From positions 1-37,271 of the forward strand of contig DATLBA010000026.1 in assembly GCA_035527275.1 (NCBI GenBank): a stretch of 37,271 nucleotides of DNA. The letters run 5' to 3'. Shown piece after piece: positions 17,025 through 25,560 of this stretch. Source of the stretch: DATLBA01 sp035527275 (GTDB taxonomy: Bacteria; Planctomycetota; Phycisphaerae; FEN-1346). The notes beneath the pieces were generated by a model, which searched no databases, was not told where the DNA came from, and worked only from the letters and a program-made list of their open reading frames with translations. Every line of letters starts with the position of its first letter. Position 1 is the stretch's first letter. The position numbers and the translations under genes were made by a program.

Positions 17025-17759
17025 GTGGCCGTCCGCATCTGGTCGAAAAAACACTCTGCGAGGTTGAAAAACGCCAAAACAATCTTCTTTGACGTCGGGG
17101 GGACCCTCGTTTACGGTTCCGTAGGATACATCGACCGCTTGTATGACGCACTCGGGCACCTCGGGTACATCGGGACCCGCGAAGACGTGGTCCGGGCGAA
17201 CGACCGGGCTCGCCGGGCAGTGGCCCGTCACCGGCGCCGCCGGGCGGCGGGACTCGACCCCACCGACGCCAGCCGCATGTGGCTCGACCATCTGGCCGAC
17301 GAACTGGGTCTGGGCGTCGGCGGCGCCGTCCTGGAGCGGGAACTTGCCTACGCCGTCGCCCGGACCCAGACCGACAGCGAGGCGGAACTGGACCCCGAGG
17401 CGCTGCCGCTGCTTGAGCGCTTGCAGCAGCGGGACTTTCGGTTGGGCGTCATCAGCAACTGGTCCGCCGACCTGCCCGACTACCTGGAGGAACTCGGACT
17501 GGCACATTGTTTCGAGGTTGTCATCGCCAGCGAAGCGGTCGGCGCTCAGAAACCGCACCGCGAGATTTTCCTGCGGGCGCTGGCGGCCACGAAATGCCCG
17601 CCCCGCCGCGCCGTCCACGTCGGCGACGATTACTGGGCCGACGTCGTCGGCGCCCGCAGCATCGGTATCCATCCCGTCCTGATCGACCGCCACCGCGAAA
17701 CCGCCGACCCCGATTGCACTACCATCACCCGCCTGCGCGACCTGGAACCGTTGCTCTGA
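17025..17759 (+). CDS. HAD-superfamily phosphatase
   Basis: The 244-residue protein starts at GTG, with AAAGGAG 11 nt upstream. It shows HAD motif I as FFDVGGTL (Gly replaces the second Asp of DxD, as in some HDHD3-type members), motif II Ser in VISNWSAD, motif III Lys in GAQKPHREIF and motif IV HVGDDYWADVVGAR. A helical cap lies between motifs I and II (about 35-115). The substrate cannot be read from sequence. Loss of the second Asp may reduce phosphatase chemistry, since it is the usual acid/base. Confidence 0.85.
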   Translation: MAVRIWSKKHSARLKNAKTIFFDVGGTLVYGSVGYIDRLYDALGHLGYIGTREDVVRANDRARRAVARHRRRRAAGLDPTDASRMWLDHLADELGLGVGGAVLERELAYAVARTQTDSEAELDPEALPLLERLQQRDFRLGVISNWSADLPDYLEELGLAHCFEVVIASEAVGAQKPHREIFLRALAATKCPPRRAVHVGDDYWADVVGARSIGIHPVLIDRHRETADPDCTTITRLRDLEPLL

Positions 17760-17883
17760 GCGTCCCCTGACGACTGAAGGCGCCGCCGACGCTCAAGCAC
17801 GTCGGGCTCCCGGCATGTCGAACGTCTCCGCCCCCCGGCGGAATTGACACGGAAATCTTGACAGCGCCCCGGGACGAAAGGTC

Positions 17884-17911
17884 TTGCATCGCCCGCCGCG
17901 GCGCGTATAAT
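17884..17911 (+). promoter_or_regulatory. rpmE promoter
   Basis: TTGCAT (17884-17889) and a perfect TATAAT (17906-17911) with a 16-bp spacer; transcription would start near 17918. Two TTGACA hexamers just upstream (17844 and 17858) have no matching -10 at normal spacing. Confidence 0.55.
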
Positions 17912-17957
17912 ACCTTTTTCCCAGATGGCGAAACCTGATGGATACGTGAGGCGGGCG

Positions 17958-18446
17958 ATGAAAAAGGACATCCATCCCGAATACGTGGAGTGCCGGGTGA
18001 CGTGTGGCTGCGGGAACAGTTTCGCGACGCGGGCCACCGTGCCGGAACTGAACGTCGAAGTCTGCTCGAATTGCCACCCGTTCTACACGGGGAAGCAGCG
18101 CTACGTCGATACGGCCGGTCGCGTGGAAAAGTTCCAGAAAAAGTATAAGTGGGACGCCAGGCAGGCCGTGACCCAGGCCGAAGCCGCACGCAAAAAGAAG
18201 GCGCCGGCGCGCAAGCCCCCTCAGCCCAAAAAGACCAAGGCCTCGAAGGTCAAGGGCGCGGACGCCGGGGAAAGCGGGCCGACCACCGCAGGCAAGTCTA
18301 AGAAAGAGCCCGCCGAGGCGAAAGCCAAGACTGCGCCGGCGGAGAAAGAGGACGCGGCGGCCAAGGCCGAACCCGAGTCGGCCCCAGCGGGCGATGCGCC
18401 GGAACAGCCAAAGGCCGACAAGCCGAAAGAGTCCGAAGAATCCTAA
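17958..18446 (+). CDS. rpmE: 50S ribosomal protein L31 with long charged C-terminal tail
   Basis: Residues 1 to about 66 are a normal zinc-type L31: MKKDIHPEY, CGCGNSFATR, VCSNCHPFYTGKQRYVDTAGRVEKFQKKY; the Cys pairs are all present. A tail of about 95 residues rich in Lys, Ala, Glu and Pro follows, which ordinary L31 (about 70 residues) lacks. I use the ATG at 17958 because the family begins there and GAGG precedes it; the ATG at 17925 is only about 7 nt from the predicted transcription start. L31 sits at the subunit bridge, so the tail could reach solvent or rRNA. Confidence 0.94.
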   Translation: MKKDIHPEYVECRVTCGCGNSFATRATVPELNVEVCSNCHPFYTGKQRYVDTAGRVEKFQKKYKWDARQAVTQAEAARKKKAPARKPPQPKKTKASKVKGADAGESGPTTAGKSKKEPAEAKAKTAPAEKEDAAAKAEPESAPAGDAPEQPKADKPKESEES

Positions 18447-18477
18447 CGGGCTGTCAAACTTCGATCAGACCCTTACG

Positions 18478-19065
18478 CTACGGCTGCGAGGGGAGATAGC
18501 GGACCGCCTGTTCGGGCGTGATTCTTTTCGGCCGCAGGGCGGTGACCCGCCTGAGCCGCCACTCACGGTCGGCGTCCGGTGCGAAAACCCCTTCCCACAG
18601 GACGACGCGCGCCCGCGGATGCACCGCCCACCTCGCCCCGGAGACGGATTCAAATACATATACTTGACGGACGGTCGCCTCGTTCTCGCCCCAGTTGATA
18701 TTGGGGGACTGGGCCTTCGCCCGCACCTGCCGCATGGCCAGCCGCACCACTCTGGCCAGGTCCTCTTTGCGGGCGCTGCCGTTGCAGTAATCCGGCGAGA
18801 TGCATTCGATGATGGCTTCGGCGTTGCCTTCGGCCACCCCTCGGGCCATCGTCCTGAGTGTCCGGTTGAGTTGCTCCGCGTCGGTTTCCACAGCCAGGTC
18901 CAGGACGCCGAGGAGCATGCCCGCCACCGGAAACGCCACGAGGCACCACGCGGCCCGCTTCGACCGCGTCTGGTCCCAGACGACCAGCGCGATGATCTCC
19001 GCCAGACCCAGGACCACCCAGAGGCCGAGCGGATTCTCGAGAAACAGGTGCCGAACGATGTGCAT
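18478..19065 (-). CDS. Small membrane protein with NTF2-like domain
   Basis: The 195-residue protein has two N-terminal membrane helices (LWVVLGLAEIIALVVW and AAWCLVAFPVAGMLLGVL) and a soluble domain from about residue 60 that resembles SnoaL/NTF2-like folds (LNRTLRTMARGVAEGNAEAIIECISPDY, then beta strands ending EWRLRRVTAL). No catalytic residues are evident. The start at 19065 has GAGGGGG 7 nt upstream; a longer frame to 19128 lacks a ribosome site. It converges with rpmE after about 31 bp, with no clear terminator between. Function unknown. Confidence 0.72.
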   Translation of the reverse strand: MHIVRHLFLENPLGLWVVLGLAEIIALVVWDQTRSKRAAWCLVAFPVAGMLLGVLDLAVETDAEQLNRTLRTMARGVAEGNAEAIIECISPDYCNGSARKEDLARVVRLAMRQVRAKAQSPNINWGENEATVRQVYVFESVSGARWAVHPRARVVLWEGVFAPDADREWRLRRVTALRPKRITPEQAVRYLPSQP

Positions 19066-19187
19066 GGAGTGCCCCCTCATCCTGTCCGCAACACCCCTAT
19101 GATAGCGGCGGCGCGCCGCTGGAGGCAAGGAAAAGAGCCGGGCGGGGCGGAATGGTCTCCCCCGGGCGGGGTCCTGGGGATTTTGTC

Positions 19188-19216
19188 TTGATGCGCGCCG
19201 CGAGGGGGCCTAGCAT
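19188..19216 (+). promoter_or_regulatory. Possible lepB promoter
   Basis: TTGATG (19188-19193) and TAGCAT (19211-19216) at 17-bp spacing, about 50 bp before the lepB ATG. Both hexamers deviate from consensus. Confidence 0.35.
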
Positions 19217-19267
19217 GGGACCTCTTGAACCCTAGCCCAAGGCGTTAGACTCCAAACGGTCGCCTAT

Positions 19268-20734
19268 ATGAAAGCGAATACCCAACAGGACCTCCAGGAA
19301 ACCCACAGGCGGCGCAAGAAGCGCGAGTCGCTTCTGGAAACGCTGGAATCGATTGTGGTGGCGTTCGTTCTGGCGTTCGTTTTTCGTGCGTTCGTCGTCG
19401 AGGCGTTTGTGATTCCGACGGGCTCGATGGCGCCGACGCTCAACGGGGCCCATCTGGAATTCGAGTGTCCGGACTGCGGATACGAATTTGCGATGGGTGC
19501 GGAAAACAGACGTGTCGGTCCGCCGCTCTGTCCGAACTGTTTCCTGCCCCAGCCGCTCTCACGCCGAGGAGTGCCCCTCTACAGCGGCGACCGGCTCCTG
19601 GTCTTGAAGTTCCTCTACGATTTTGAGCAGCCCCGGCGGTGGGACGTTATGGTGTTCCGAAACCCCAACCAGCCGACCGAGAACTATATTAAGCGGCTCG
19701 TCGCGTTGCCGGGCGAAACGCTGGAACTCGTGCGCGGCGACGTGACGATTAACGGACGGATCGTTCAGAAAGCCGACAAGGTCCAAGAGGCCCTGTGGAT
19801 GCTCGTCCACGACACCCGCTACCGGCCGACGCGCAGCGAGTGGACGCCCCGATGGACTTACGATCTGGGGTGGCAGGCCGAGGGCACGGGGTTCCGCATG
19901 AAGCAAACGAACGGGAAGGTCGCCTGGCTGACGTATAAACACCGCGACCCGAGAGGCAACCGCAGCCCCATCCTCGACTTCTATGCGTACAACAGCGGCA
20001 GCAACGGGCCCTGTCTGGGCAGCAACGTCTGCGCGGACCTGGGGCTTCGTGGCGAGATCGCGGCCGAGGATGCCGCCTCGGTTGTCCTCGTCGAATTGTG
20101 GGCCTACAAGGACCGCTTTCGATTTGAACTGACCGCCGAAGGCTCAGAGCGGCCGACCCGGATCCTAAAGAACGGCCAGCTGGTGGCCGAGGCGCCGGGA
20201 GGCGTCCTCCCCGTCGGGAGGGCAGTCGAGTTTCTGGCGGCCAACGTGGACCACAAACTGATGCTCTTGGTGGACGGCCGCCGCATCGCCGAGCCGGTGG
20301 GCGGCTCTGTCGCGCCCCAGGGCGATCCCCTCTGTGAACCGACACCCACGACGGAGGAAGAGCGATACCAGATCGCCCACCAGGTGGGCAAGACATCGGG
20401 TGTCCGGCTGGGCGCGCGGGGCGGGCCTGTCGCGGTCGGGTATCTCCGGCTGGACCGGGACGTGTACTACACGTCGCATGACGTCGGCGGGCGGCGCCTG
20501 GACCCCGGCCACGCGATCGAGGGTCGGCCGCTGACGCTCAAAGCGGATGAGTTCTTCGTGCTCGGGGACAACAGCCCGAAATCATCGGACTCGCGGCTGT
20601 GGAACCTGCCGCGCCCCGTTGCGCCGCGGCGGAACCTCGTAGGAAAGGCGATTTTCGTTTACTGGCCGTCGGCGGGTAGGCGCCACGGGATTCCGCTGGC
20701 CCCCGACCCGACGGGCTGGCGATTCGTGCACTAG
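19268..20734 (+). CDS. lepB: Signal peptidase I with large insertions
   Basis: LepB removes signal peptides at the outer face of the membrane by a Ser-Lys dyad. One membrane helix (about 27-48) precedes the box B motif IPTGSMAPTL (Ser 53); box D is NYIKRLVALPGE (Lys 142); box E near the end is VLGDNSPKSSDSRLW. At 488 residues it is about twice usual size. Insert one (about 62-100) carries CPDC and CPNC pairs (Cys 67, 70, 88, 91), a likely zinc ribbon. Insert two (about 155-430) is a beta-rich region of jelly-roll appearance. No good ribosome site is visible before the ATG. Confidence 0.93.
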   Translation: MKANTQQDLQETHRRRKKRESLLETLESIVVAFVLAFVFRAFVVEAFVIPTGSMAPTLNGAHLEFECPDCGYEFAMGAENRRVGPPLCPNCFLPQPLSRRGVPLYSGDRLLVLKFLYDFEQPRRWDVMVFRNPNQPTENYIKRLVALPGETLELVRGDVTINGRIVQKADKVQEALWMLVHDTRYRPTRSEWTPRWTYDLGWQAEGTGFRMKQTNGKVAWLTYKHRDPRGNRSPILDFYAYNSGSNGPCLGSNVCADLGLRGEIAAEDAASVVLVELWAYKDRFRFELTAEGSERPTRILKNGQLVAEAPGGVLPVGRAVEFLAANVDHKLMLLVDGRRIAEPVGGSVAPQGDPLCEPTPTTEEERYQIAHQVGKTSGVRLGARGGPVAVGYLRLDRDVYYTSHDVGGRRLDPGHAIEGRPLTLKADEFFVLGDNSPKSSDSRLWNLPRPVAPRRNLVGKAIFVYWPSAGRRHGIPLAPDPTGWRFVH

Positions 20735-20816
20735 GCCCTGCCGCCCAGTGCGGGCCGTATGGCCGGTGTACTCACCGGAGGCCGATTTCGGTCGCCGTGA
20801 ATGCGCGGCGGGGACC

Positions 20817-20845
20817 TTGCAAGGCGCGTAGCGCCGCGGTATGGT
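20817..20845 (+). promoter_or_regulatory. Probable lptB promoter
   Basis: TTGCAA (20817-20822) and TATGGT (20840-20845) with 17 bp between; the spacer contains GGCGC-gta-GCGCC. It lies upstream of the GTG start at 20888 and excludes the longer-frame ATG at 20801. Confidence 0.45.
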
Positions 20846-20887
20846 TGCCATCGGGTCGCAGGACTCTGGAGGTCAGGGAGAACGGAC

Positions 20888-21637
20888 GTGGAACTCCTGA
20901 ACGTGACCGGGCTGACAAAAATCTACAGCGGGCGCAAGGTGGTGGACGACGTCTCGTTCAGTGTGAACGAGGCCGAGATCGTCGGCCTGCTCGGCAAGAA
21001 CGGCGCCGGCAAGACCACCAGTTTCAAGGTGACGATCGGGATGATCCCCGCCGACGCCGGTCGCACCATCTTCGAGGGCGAGGACGTCAGCCGCCTCCCA
21101 ATGTACCAGCGGGCCCGGCGGGGAATGGGATACCTGGCCCAGGAACCGAGCGTTTTCCAGCGGCTGTCGGTCGAGGAGAATCTGCTGGCCATCCTGGAGA
21201 TGATGCACCTGTCGAAGACGGAGCGTGAGGCGATTGCGGCCGAGTTGCTCCAGGACTTCGGCCTGGCCCACCTGGCCCATCAGCACGCGCGGACGCTCTC
21301 GGGCGGCGAGAGGCGGCGCCTGGAAATCGCCCGAGCGCTCGTGACGCGACCCAGTCTGATGCTTCTGGACGAACCATTCACCGGCGTGGACCCTATCGCC
21401 ATCTTCGACATCCAGGGCTTCATCCGCAACCTCAGAAGCCGCGGCATCGGCGTGCTCCTGACGGATCACAACGTCCACGCAACCTTGAGCATCGTGGACC
21501 GCGCCTACATCATCAACGAGGGTAAAGTCTTCCACCACGGCACGAGCCAGGAACTCGTCAACAACCCGGAAGTCAAGCGCGTATACCTCGGCGCCACGTT
21601 TCGCGGCGACGAATTCGACCAAACGAGCGGCGCGTAA
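20888..21637 (+). CDS. lptB: LPS-export ABC ATPase LptB
   Basis: The cytoplasmic ATPase that powers lipopolysaccharide extraction to the Lpt bridge. The 249-residue product has Walker A GKNGAGKTT, Q-loop YLAQEPSVFQRLSVEEN (the LptB form), signature LSGGERRRLEIARAL, Walker B LMLLDEPFTGVDP, switch His in LLTDHNV, and the late YIINEGKVFHHGT. It starts at GTG with AGGGAG about 8 nt upstream. No lptF/G/C or kdo genes are adjacent, so it is detached from its partners; the next gene, a sugar kinase, starts 2 bp after its stop. Confidence 0.9.
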   Translation: MELLNVTGLTKIYSGRKVVDDVSFSVNEAEIVGLLGKNGAGKTTSFKVTIGMIPADAGRTIFEGEDVSRLPMYQRARRGMGYLAQEPSVFQRLSVEENLLAILEMMHLSKTEREAIAAELLQDFGLAHLAHQHARTLSGGERRRLEIARALVTRPSLMLLDEPFTGVDPIAIFDIQGFIRNLRSRGIGVLLTDHNVHATLSIVDRAYIINEGKVFHHGTSQELVNNPEVKRVYLGATFRGDEFDQTSGA

Positions 21638-21639
21638 TC

Positions 21640-22608
21640 ATGCCGGAAGAACTGCCTCCGATCATCTCGGTGTCGCTGAACACGGCCGTCGACCGGACGC
21701 TCGAGGTGCCGGACCTGGAGATCGGCGGGCACGTGCGCGGCCGGCTTATCTCGGTCCAGCCTGCCGGCAAAGCGGTGAACATAGCGCGGCTCCTGGGGAT
21801 TCTCGATACGCCGTGCGTCCTGACAGGATTTGTCGGCCAAGGTGACCGCGACCGGTTCGCGCGCAGTTTTAAGAAGACACCCGTTCGCGTGGAGATGTTC
21901 GAGGGCCACGGCCCGACGCGCGAGAACATCACACTGATTGACCCGAACCGAGGCGTCGAGACGCACATCCGCGATGTGGGCTTCACCTTGACGGAAGACG
22001 ACCTGGGGAGGATGAAAAAGAAGTTGGGCATCCTGGCGGGGCGCAGCGGCTACGTGGTGTTTGCCGGAAGCCTGCCGCCCGGAATGGAGGCCGACGCCTT
22101 CGCTCGCCTCGTGGAAGTGTGCCGGGACCAAGGCGCCCACGTGGCGGTCGATTCCAGCGGGCCGGGGCTGGAGGCGGTTCGCAGCGGCGGCGACCTCTGG
22201 ATGGTCAAACCGAACCGTCAGGAGTTGGCCGAGATGGTCGGCCGGCCGGCCCAGACGGACGACCACATCCGCGCCGCCGCCGAAAGCCTGCTTGGGCGCA
22301 TTGACCTGGTTGTCGTAACCCTCGGTGAAGAAGGGGCGTACCTCTTCAGCCGCGACGGCGCGTGGCACGCCCGGCCGCAGGTGGAACAGGGAAAGGTTGT
22401 GAACACAGTGGGCTGCGGTGACGCGCTGCTGGCGGGCTTTGTAAACGCCCATGCGCGGGGGCGCGAACCCGACGAGTGTCTCCGGCGGGCCGTCGCCACC
22501 GGCACCGCCGCCGCGTTTCAGGTCCGCGCCGGCGAGGTCGATCCGACCGACGTCGAAGCGTGCTACGAGAAAACCGAGGTGGTTCCAATCATGGGAAAAA
22601 GGGGTTGA
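21640..22608 (+). CDS. PfkB-family hexose-phosphate kinase (FruK/LacC type)
   Basis: The 322-residue protein matches 1-phosphofructokinase/tagatose-6-phosphate kinases: SVSLNTAVDRTLEV at the start, the PAGKAVNIARLL loop, FAGSLPPGMEADAF, WMVKPNRQELAEMVG, VVVTLGEEGAYL, and the catalytic NTVGCGDALLAGFV with the anion-hole glycines and base Asp. It would phosphorylate a sugar phosphate at C1 or C6; which one cannot be decided. It sits 2 bp after lptB, so they share a transcript, and ends inside the promoter of the next gene. Confidence 0.88.
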   Translation: MPEELPPIISVSLNTAVDRTLEVPDLEIGGHVRGRLISVQPAGKAVNIARLLGILDTPCVLTGFVGQGDRDRFARSFKKTPVRVEMFEGHGPTRENITLIDPNRGVETHIRDVGFTLTEDDLGRMKKKLGILAGRSGYVVFAGSLPPGMEADAFARLVEVCRDQGAHVAVDSSGPGLEAVRSGGDLWMVKPNRQELAEMVGRPAQTDDHIRAAAESLLGRIDLVVVTLGEEGAYLFSRDGAWHARPQVEQGKVVNTVGCGDALLAGFVNAHARGREPDECLRRAVATGTAAAFQVRAGEVDPTDVEACYEKTEVVPIMGKRG

Positions 22609-22632
22609 CCGCTAAAGGGGGATTGGTATATT
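22605..22632 (+). promoter_or_regulatory. Promoter of the TIM-barrel isomerase gene
   Basis: TTGACC (22605-22610) overlaps the kinase stop codon; TATATT (22627-22632) follows after 16 bp. Transcription near 22639 fits the ATG at 22664 rather than the upstream ATG at 22637. Confidence 0.5.
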
Positions 22633-22663
22633 TCCGATGGGCGTTCTAGGGAAGGGGATAACC

Positions 22664-23464
22664 ATGCGATTTTCGGTTGCGCTCAGTATGTTGCCGGGCG
22701 AGACGGTCCAGGCACGGTTCGAGGCCGCCAAGCGGCTGGGTTACGACGGCATCGAGGTCTCCGGCGGCCAGAACTATGATGAGACGATGCCCGGAGTCGC
22801 CGAAGCCAGCCGGGCGACGGGCGTGCCGGTCAGTTCCATCGTGGGCTTTAGCGGCAATCCCTTGTCGCCCGATCCAGCCGAGCGCGAGCAGGCCCTCGGG
22901 GACATCGGGCGGCTCCTGGCGTGGGCTGGTCGGCTCGGGGCGGTCGGCTTGATTCTCGTGCCGTGCTTCGGTCGCCCGCGCATGCCGGACCTTTCGCCCT
23001 ATCGCACCCCGGAGGAACTGGCCCGTGAACTGTTGCTGAAGTTGCTCCCGCGGATGGGCGAGGCCGCCGAAAAGGCCGGCGCCCTTGTCCTGCTCGAAGC
23101 ATTGAATCGGTACGAGTCGCAATTCCTGAGCCGGCAGGAGCAGGTTGCCGAGATCATCGAAGCCGCCGGATGCCCACCGGGGATCGCACTGATGGCCGAC
23201 TTTTTCCACATGAATATCGAGGAGGTCGATCCACCCGCGGCTCTCCGCGCCGTGGCCGAACATCTGAAGCACGCCCACCTAGCGGACAACACGCGCAAAG
23301 AACCGGGCACCGGCATCCTGGATTTCAAGGCCAATTTCGCGGCGCTCAAGGCCGTGGGGTTTGACGGATACGGGGCGCTCGAATGCGGCATCGCCGCCGA
23401 CGAGCCCGAGCGGGCGCTTGCCGAGACGCTCGCCTTTCTCAAGAAAACGTACCGGGAAGCCTGA
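22664..23464 (+). CDS. Sugar phosphate isomerase/epimerase (AP-endonuclease-2 TIM barrel)
   Basis: The 266-residue product is a xylose-isomerase-like TIM barrel: FEAAKRLGYDGIEVSG, a central LLEALNRYESQFLSRQEQV with a metal-ligand Glu, IALMADFFHMNIEE with Asp and His ligands, and HAHLADNTRKEPGTG with GALECGI near the end. Members isomerise or epimerise sugars or keto acids such as hydroxypyruvate; the substrate is unknown. AAGGGG precedes the ATG. A Gfo/Idh/MocA gene follows, a frequent pairing in sugar or inositol catabolism. A MITE-like element starts 9 bp after its stop. Confidence 0.85.
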   Translation: MRFSVALSMLPGETVQARFEAAKRLGYDGIEVSGGQNYDETMPGVAEASRATGVPVSSIVGFSGNPLSPDPAEREQALGDIGRLLAWAGRLGAVGLILVPCFGRPRMPDLSPYRTPEELARELLLKLLPRMGEAAEKAGALVLLEALNRYESQFLSRQEQVAEIIEAAGCPPGIALMADFFHMNIEEVDPPAALRAVAEHLKHAHLADNTRKEPGTGILDFKANFAALKAVGFDGYGALECGIAADEPERALAETLAFLKKTYREA

Positions 23465-23473
23465 TGAAGCCTA

Positions 23474-23550
23474 AGAGCCTATCCGAATAAACCGCTCGTC
23501 GCGAGGCTTCGCAGCCAGCCGCAGTAGAGACCGGTTTGAGGATAGGCTCT
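23474..23550. mobile_element. MITE-like element, copy 1 (internally deleted)
   Basis: This 77-bp element starts AGAGCCTATCCGAATAA and ends TTTGAGGATAGGCTCT; its outer 11 bp are a perfect inverted repeat. The left 35 bases match the right end of copy 3 (reverse orientation) and the right half matches the left end of copy 3, so it looks like a deletion derivative. It lies between the isomerase stop and the Gfo/Idh/MocA ribosome site. Confidence 0.7.
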
Positions 23551-23567
23551 AAGAAGGGAGGACATCT

Positions 23568-24557
23568 GTGACCATTCGTATCGGATTTGTCGGCGTAGGC
23601 GGCGTCAGCCGGGGCCATCGCAATGCGCTGGAGCGCATGGACGACGTGGACATTGTTGCCGTGTGCGACACAAACGGGGACCGGGCCCGCGCGGCCGCCG
23701 AGGAACACGAGGCGAAAGCGTACGCCGAGTGGCAACCGATGCTCAAGGCCGAGTCGCTCGACGCCCTCTATATCTGTGTCCCACCGTTTGCTCACGGCGA
23801 GATGGAGCAGGCGGCCGTCGAGCGCGGACTGCCGATGTTTATCGAAAAGCCCGTGGCCATCGATTGGCCCACCGCCGTGCCGATCGCACGGGCCGTTGAC
23901 GACGCGGGCCTGACGGTGGCGGTTGGGTATCATTGGCGCTACAGCCCCGCGACCGAGCGGGCCAAGGCCTACCTGGACGAGGCCACGCTGGCCGCGCTGG
24001 TCGGGGCATGGGCCGGCGGCATGCCGGGTGTTGCGTGGTGGCGGCGACGGGATGGGTCCGGCGGCCAGGTCATCGAGCAGAGCACGCACATTTTCGACCT
24101 CGTCCGCCACCTTTCCGGCGCGGAACCGACGCGCGTCTTCGCGGCGGGGTTCCACGGCGTGCTGGGAAGGAAGGTTGAAAACTATTCAATCGATGACGCG
24201 AGCGTCGCCGCGATCCAACTCGACAGCGGCGTCGTCGCCAGCCTTACGAGCGCCTGCATGCTCCCGATCGAGTACCACGCCGGCATTGACGCCTTGACGG
24301 ACCGCGGCGTCGTCCGGTTGGGCGGCGACGAGGTCACCATCGAGCAGCCCGACCAGCAGATGACCTACAGAAATCCGCGCGGGTTTTCGCCGCACGCGCG
24401 CGGCACGGAGGTCTTTGTTGAGGCCGTTCGGGCCGGCGACGCGTCGGCCATCCGGAGCAATTACGCTGACGCGGTCCGGACCTTTGCCCTTACGTGTGCG
24501 GTCCAGGCGTCAATCGACCGCGGCGAGGCTGTGGACCTGGCGGAGTTTGCGCTGTAG
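23568..24557 (+). CDS. Gfo/Idh/MocA-family oxidoreductase
   Basis: The 329-residue protein begins at GTG with GGGAGG 7 nt upstream. Its Rossmann fold is visible as IRIGFVGVGGVSRGHRNAL and VDIVAVCDTNGDRA, followed by YICVPPFAHGEMEQ and the family EKPVAI motif (catalytic Lys), VGYHWRYSP and QSTHIFDLVRHLSG. These NAD(P)-dependent enzymes oxidise sugars, inositols or derivatives. No signal peptide is present, so it acts in the cytoplasm. Its neighbour is a TIM-barrel isomerase, a likely pathway partner. It converges with the MTA phosphorylase gene after 9 bp. Confidence 0.92.
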   Translation: MTIRIGFVGVGGVSRGHRNALERMDDVDIVAVCDTNGDRARAAAEEHEAKAYAEWQPMLKAESLDALYICVPPFAHGEMEQAAVERGLPMFIEKPVAIDWPTAVPIARAVDDAGLTVAVGYHWRYSPATERAKAYLDEATLAALVGAWAGGMPGVAWWRRRDGSGGQVIEQSTHIFDLVRHLSGAEPTRVFAAGFHGVLGRKVENYSIDDASVAAIQLDSGVVASLTSACMLPIEYHAGIDALTDRGVVRLGGDEVTIEQPDQQMTYRNPRGFSPHARGTEVFVEAVRAGDASAIRSNYADAVRTFALTCAVQASIDRGEAVDLAEFAL

Positions 24558-24566
24558 AGGCGCGCC

Positions 24567-25448
24567 TCAGGCCAGATACTTGCCCACCAGGGCCCCGAGG
24601 CGCTCGATGGTTTCGGCGTCGATGGCCGAGCGGTCGGTCCAGATGGCCCTCGCGAGTGCGCTTCGGCACCCGCACTCCGGCCCGACGGTCTCGGCGATTC
24701 GCGGCATGGCACGTCTCATGAGTTCCGTCGCAAAGGCTGTCCCGGCCTTCACGTTCGCAAGGATGCTCTCGAGGATGTTTCCGGGCCTCTCGTCCGGCTC
24801 GTGCGGCCGCCAGCAGTCGTAGTCGGTCGGGACGGCAATCAGGGCGTAGCAGATTTCGGCCTCCCGCGCGAGTTTCGCTTCCGGCATACAGGTCATGCCG
24901 ATGAGGTCCGCGCCCCACCGGCGGTGCAGAAGGCTTTCGGCCCGCGTCGAGAACTGCGGCCCTTCCATGCAGACGTAGGTCCCCCGGGGGTGGACGGTTG
25001 TCTTGAGGCCCCTTCCGCACTCGATCAGCAGGTCGCGCAGGCCCGGGCAGAACGGCTGGGCGAATTCGACGTGGACGGCTATCTCCTCGAAGAACGTCTT
25101 CCCGGGACGCAACGTCTTATCAATCACCTGGTCGCAGATGACGAGGTCGCGCGGCCGGATGATCTCCTGGAGGCTCCCGGTCGCACCGGAGGCCAGAATG
25201 TGGGTCACGCCGAGTTTCTTCAGGGCAAAGATGTTCGCGCGATACGGCACGTGGGAAGGATTGAAGCGATGCCCCTCGCCGTGGCGCGCGAGCACCGCCG
25301 CCCGCTGCCCGCCGACCTGGGTCAAGAGGATCGGGGCCGACGATTTGCCGAACGGCGTATCGACCTCCACGCGATCGCCTTCGGACCCCTCGGTGAGGGC
25401 TTCACCGATTCCCGTTCCGCCGATTAACCCGACAAGCGCCTCGCTCAC
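24567..25448 (-). CDS. mtnP: S-methyl-5'-thioadenosine phosphorylase
   Basis: This enzyme of polyamine and methionine salvage splits MTA to adenine and methylthioribose-1-phosphate. The 293-residue product has IGGTGIGE, the phosphate loop ARHGEGHRFNPSHVPYRAN, GPQFSTRAES, IGMTCMPEAKLAREAEICYALIAV and the MTA-specific PTDYDCW, which favours MTAP over purine nucleoside phosphorylase. The start is GTG with AAGGAGG 6 nt upstream. No other methionine-salvage gene is near. The tail of about 25 residues after the core is somewhat long. Confidence 0.9.
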   Translation of the reverse strand: MSEALVGLIGGTGIGEALTEGSEGDRVEVDTPFGKSSAPILLTQVGGQRAAVLARHGEGHRFNPSHVPYRANIFALKKLGVTHILASGATGSLQEIIRPRDLVICDQVIDKTLRPGKTFFEEIAVHVEFAQPFCPGLRDLLIECGRGLKTTVHPRGTYVCMEGPQFSTRAESLLHRRWGADLIGMTCMPEAKLAREAEICYALIAVPTDYDCWRPHEPDERPGNILESILANVKAGTAFATELMRRAMPRIAETVGPECGCRSALARAIWTDRSAIDAETIERLGALVGKYLA

Positions 25449-25479
25449 ACGCCGCCTCCTTCTTGTAGGAGCCTAAGGC

Positions 25480-25508
25480 AAACTACCAAAGGAAAGGAGG
25501 GGGGTCAA
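25480..25508 (-). promoter_or_regulatory. mtnP promoter
   Basis: On the minus strand TTGACC (25508-25503) and TAGTTT (25485-25480) are 17 bp apart, about 32 bp before the GTG. Confidence 0.45.
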
Positions 25509-25560
25509 GCAATGAAGGGCGAAGCGCCGGCCGTCCTCGGGCGCCCGAGTCCGAAGAACA

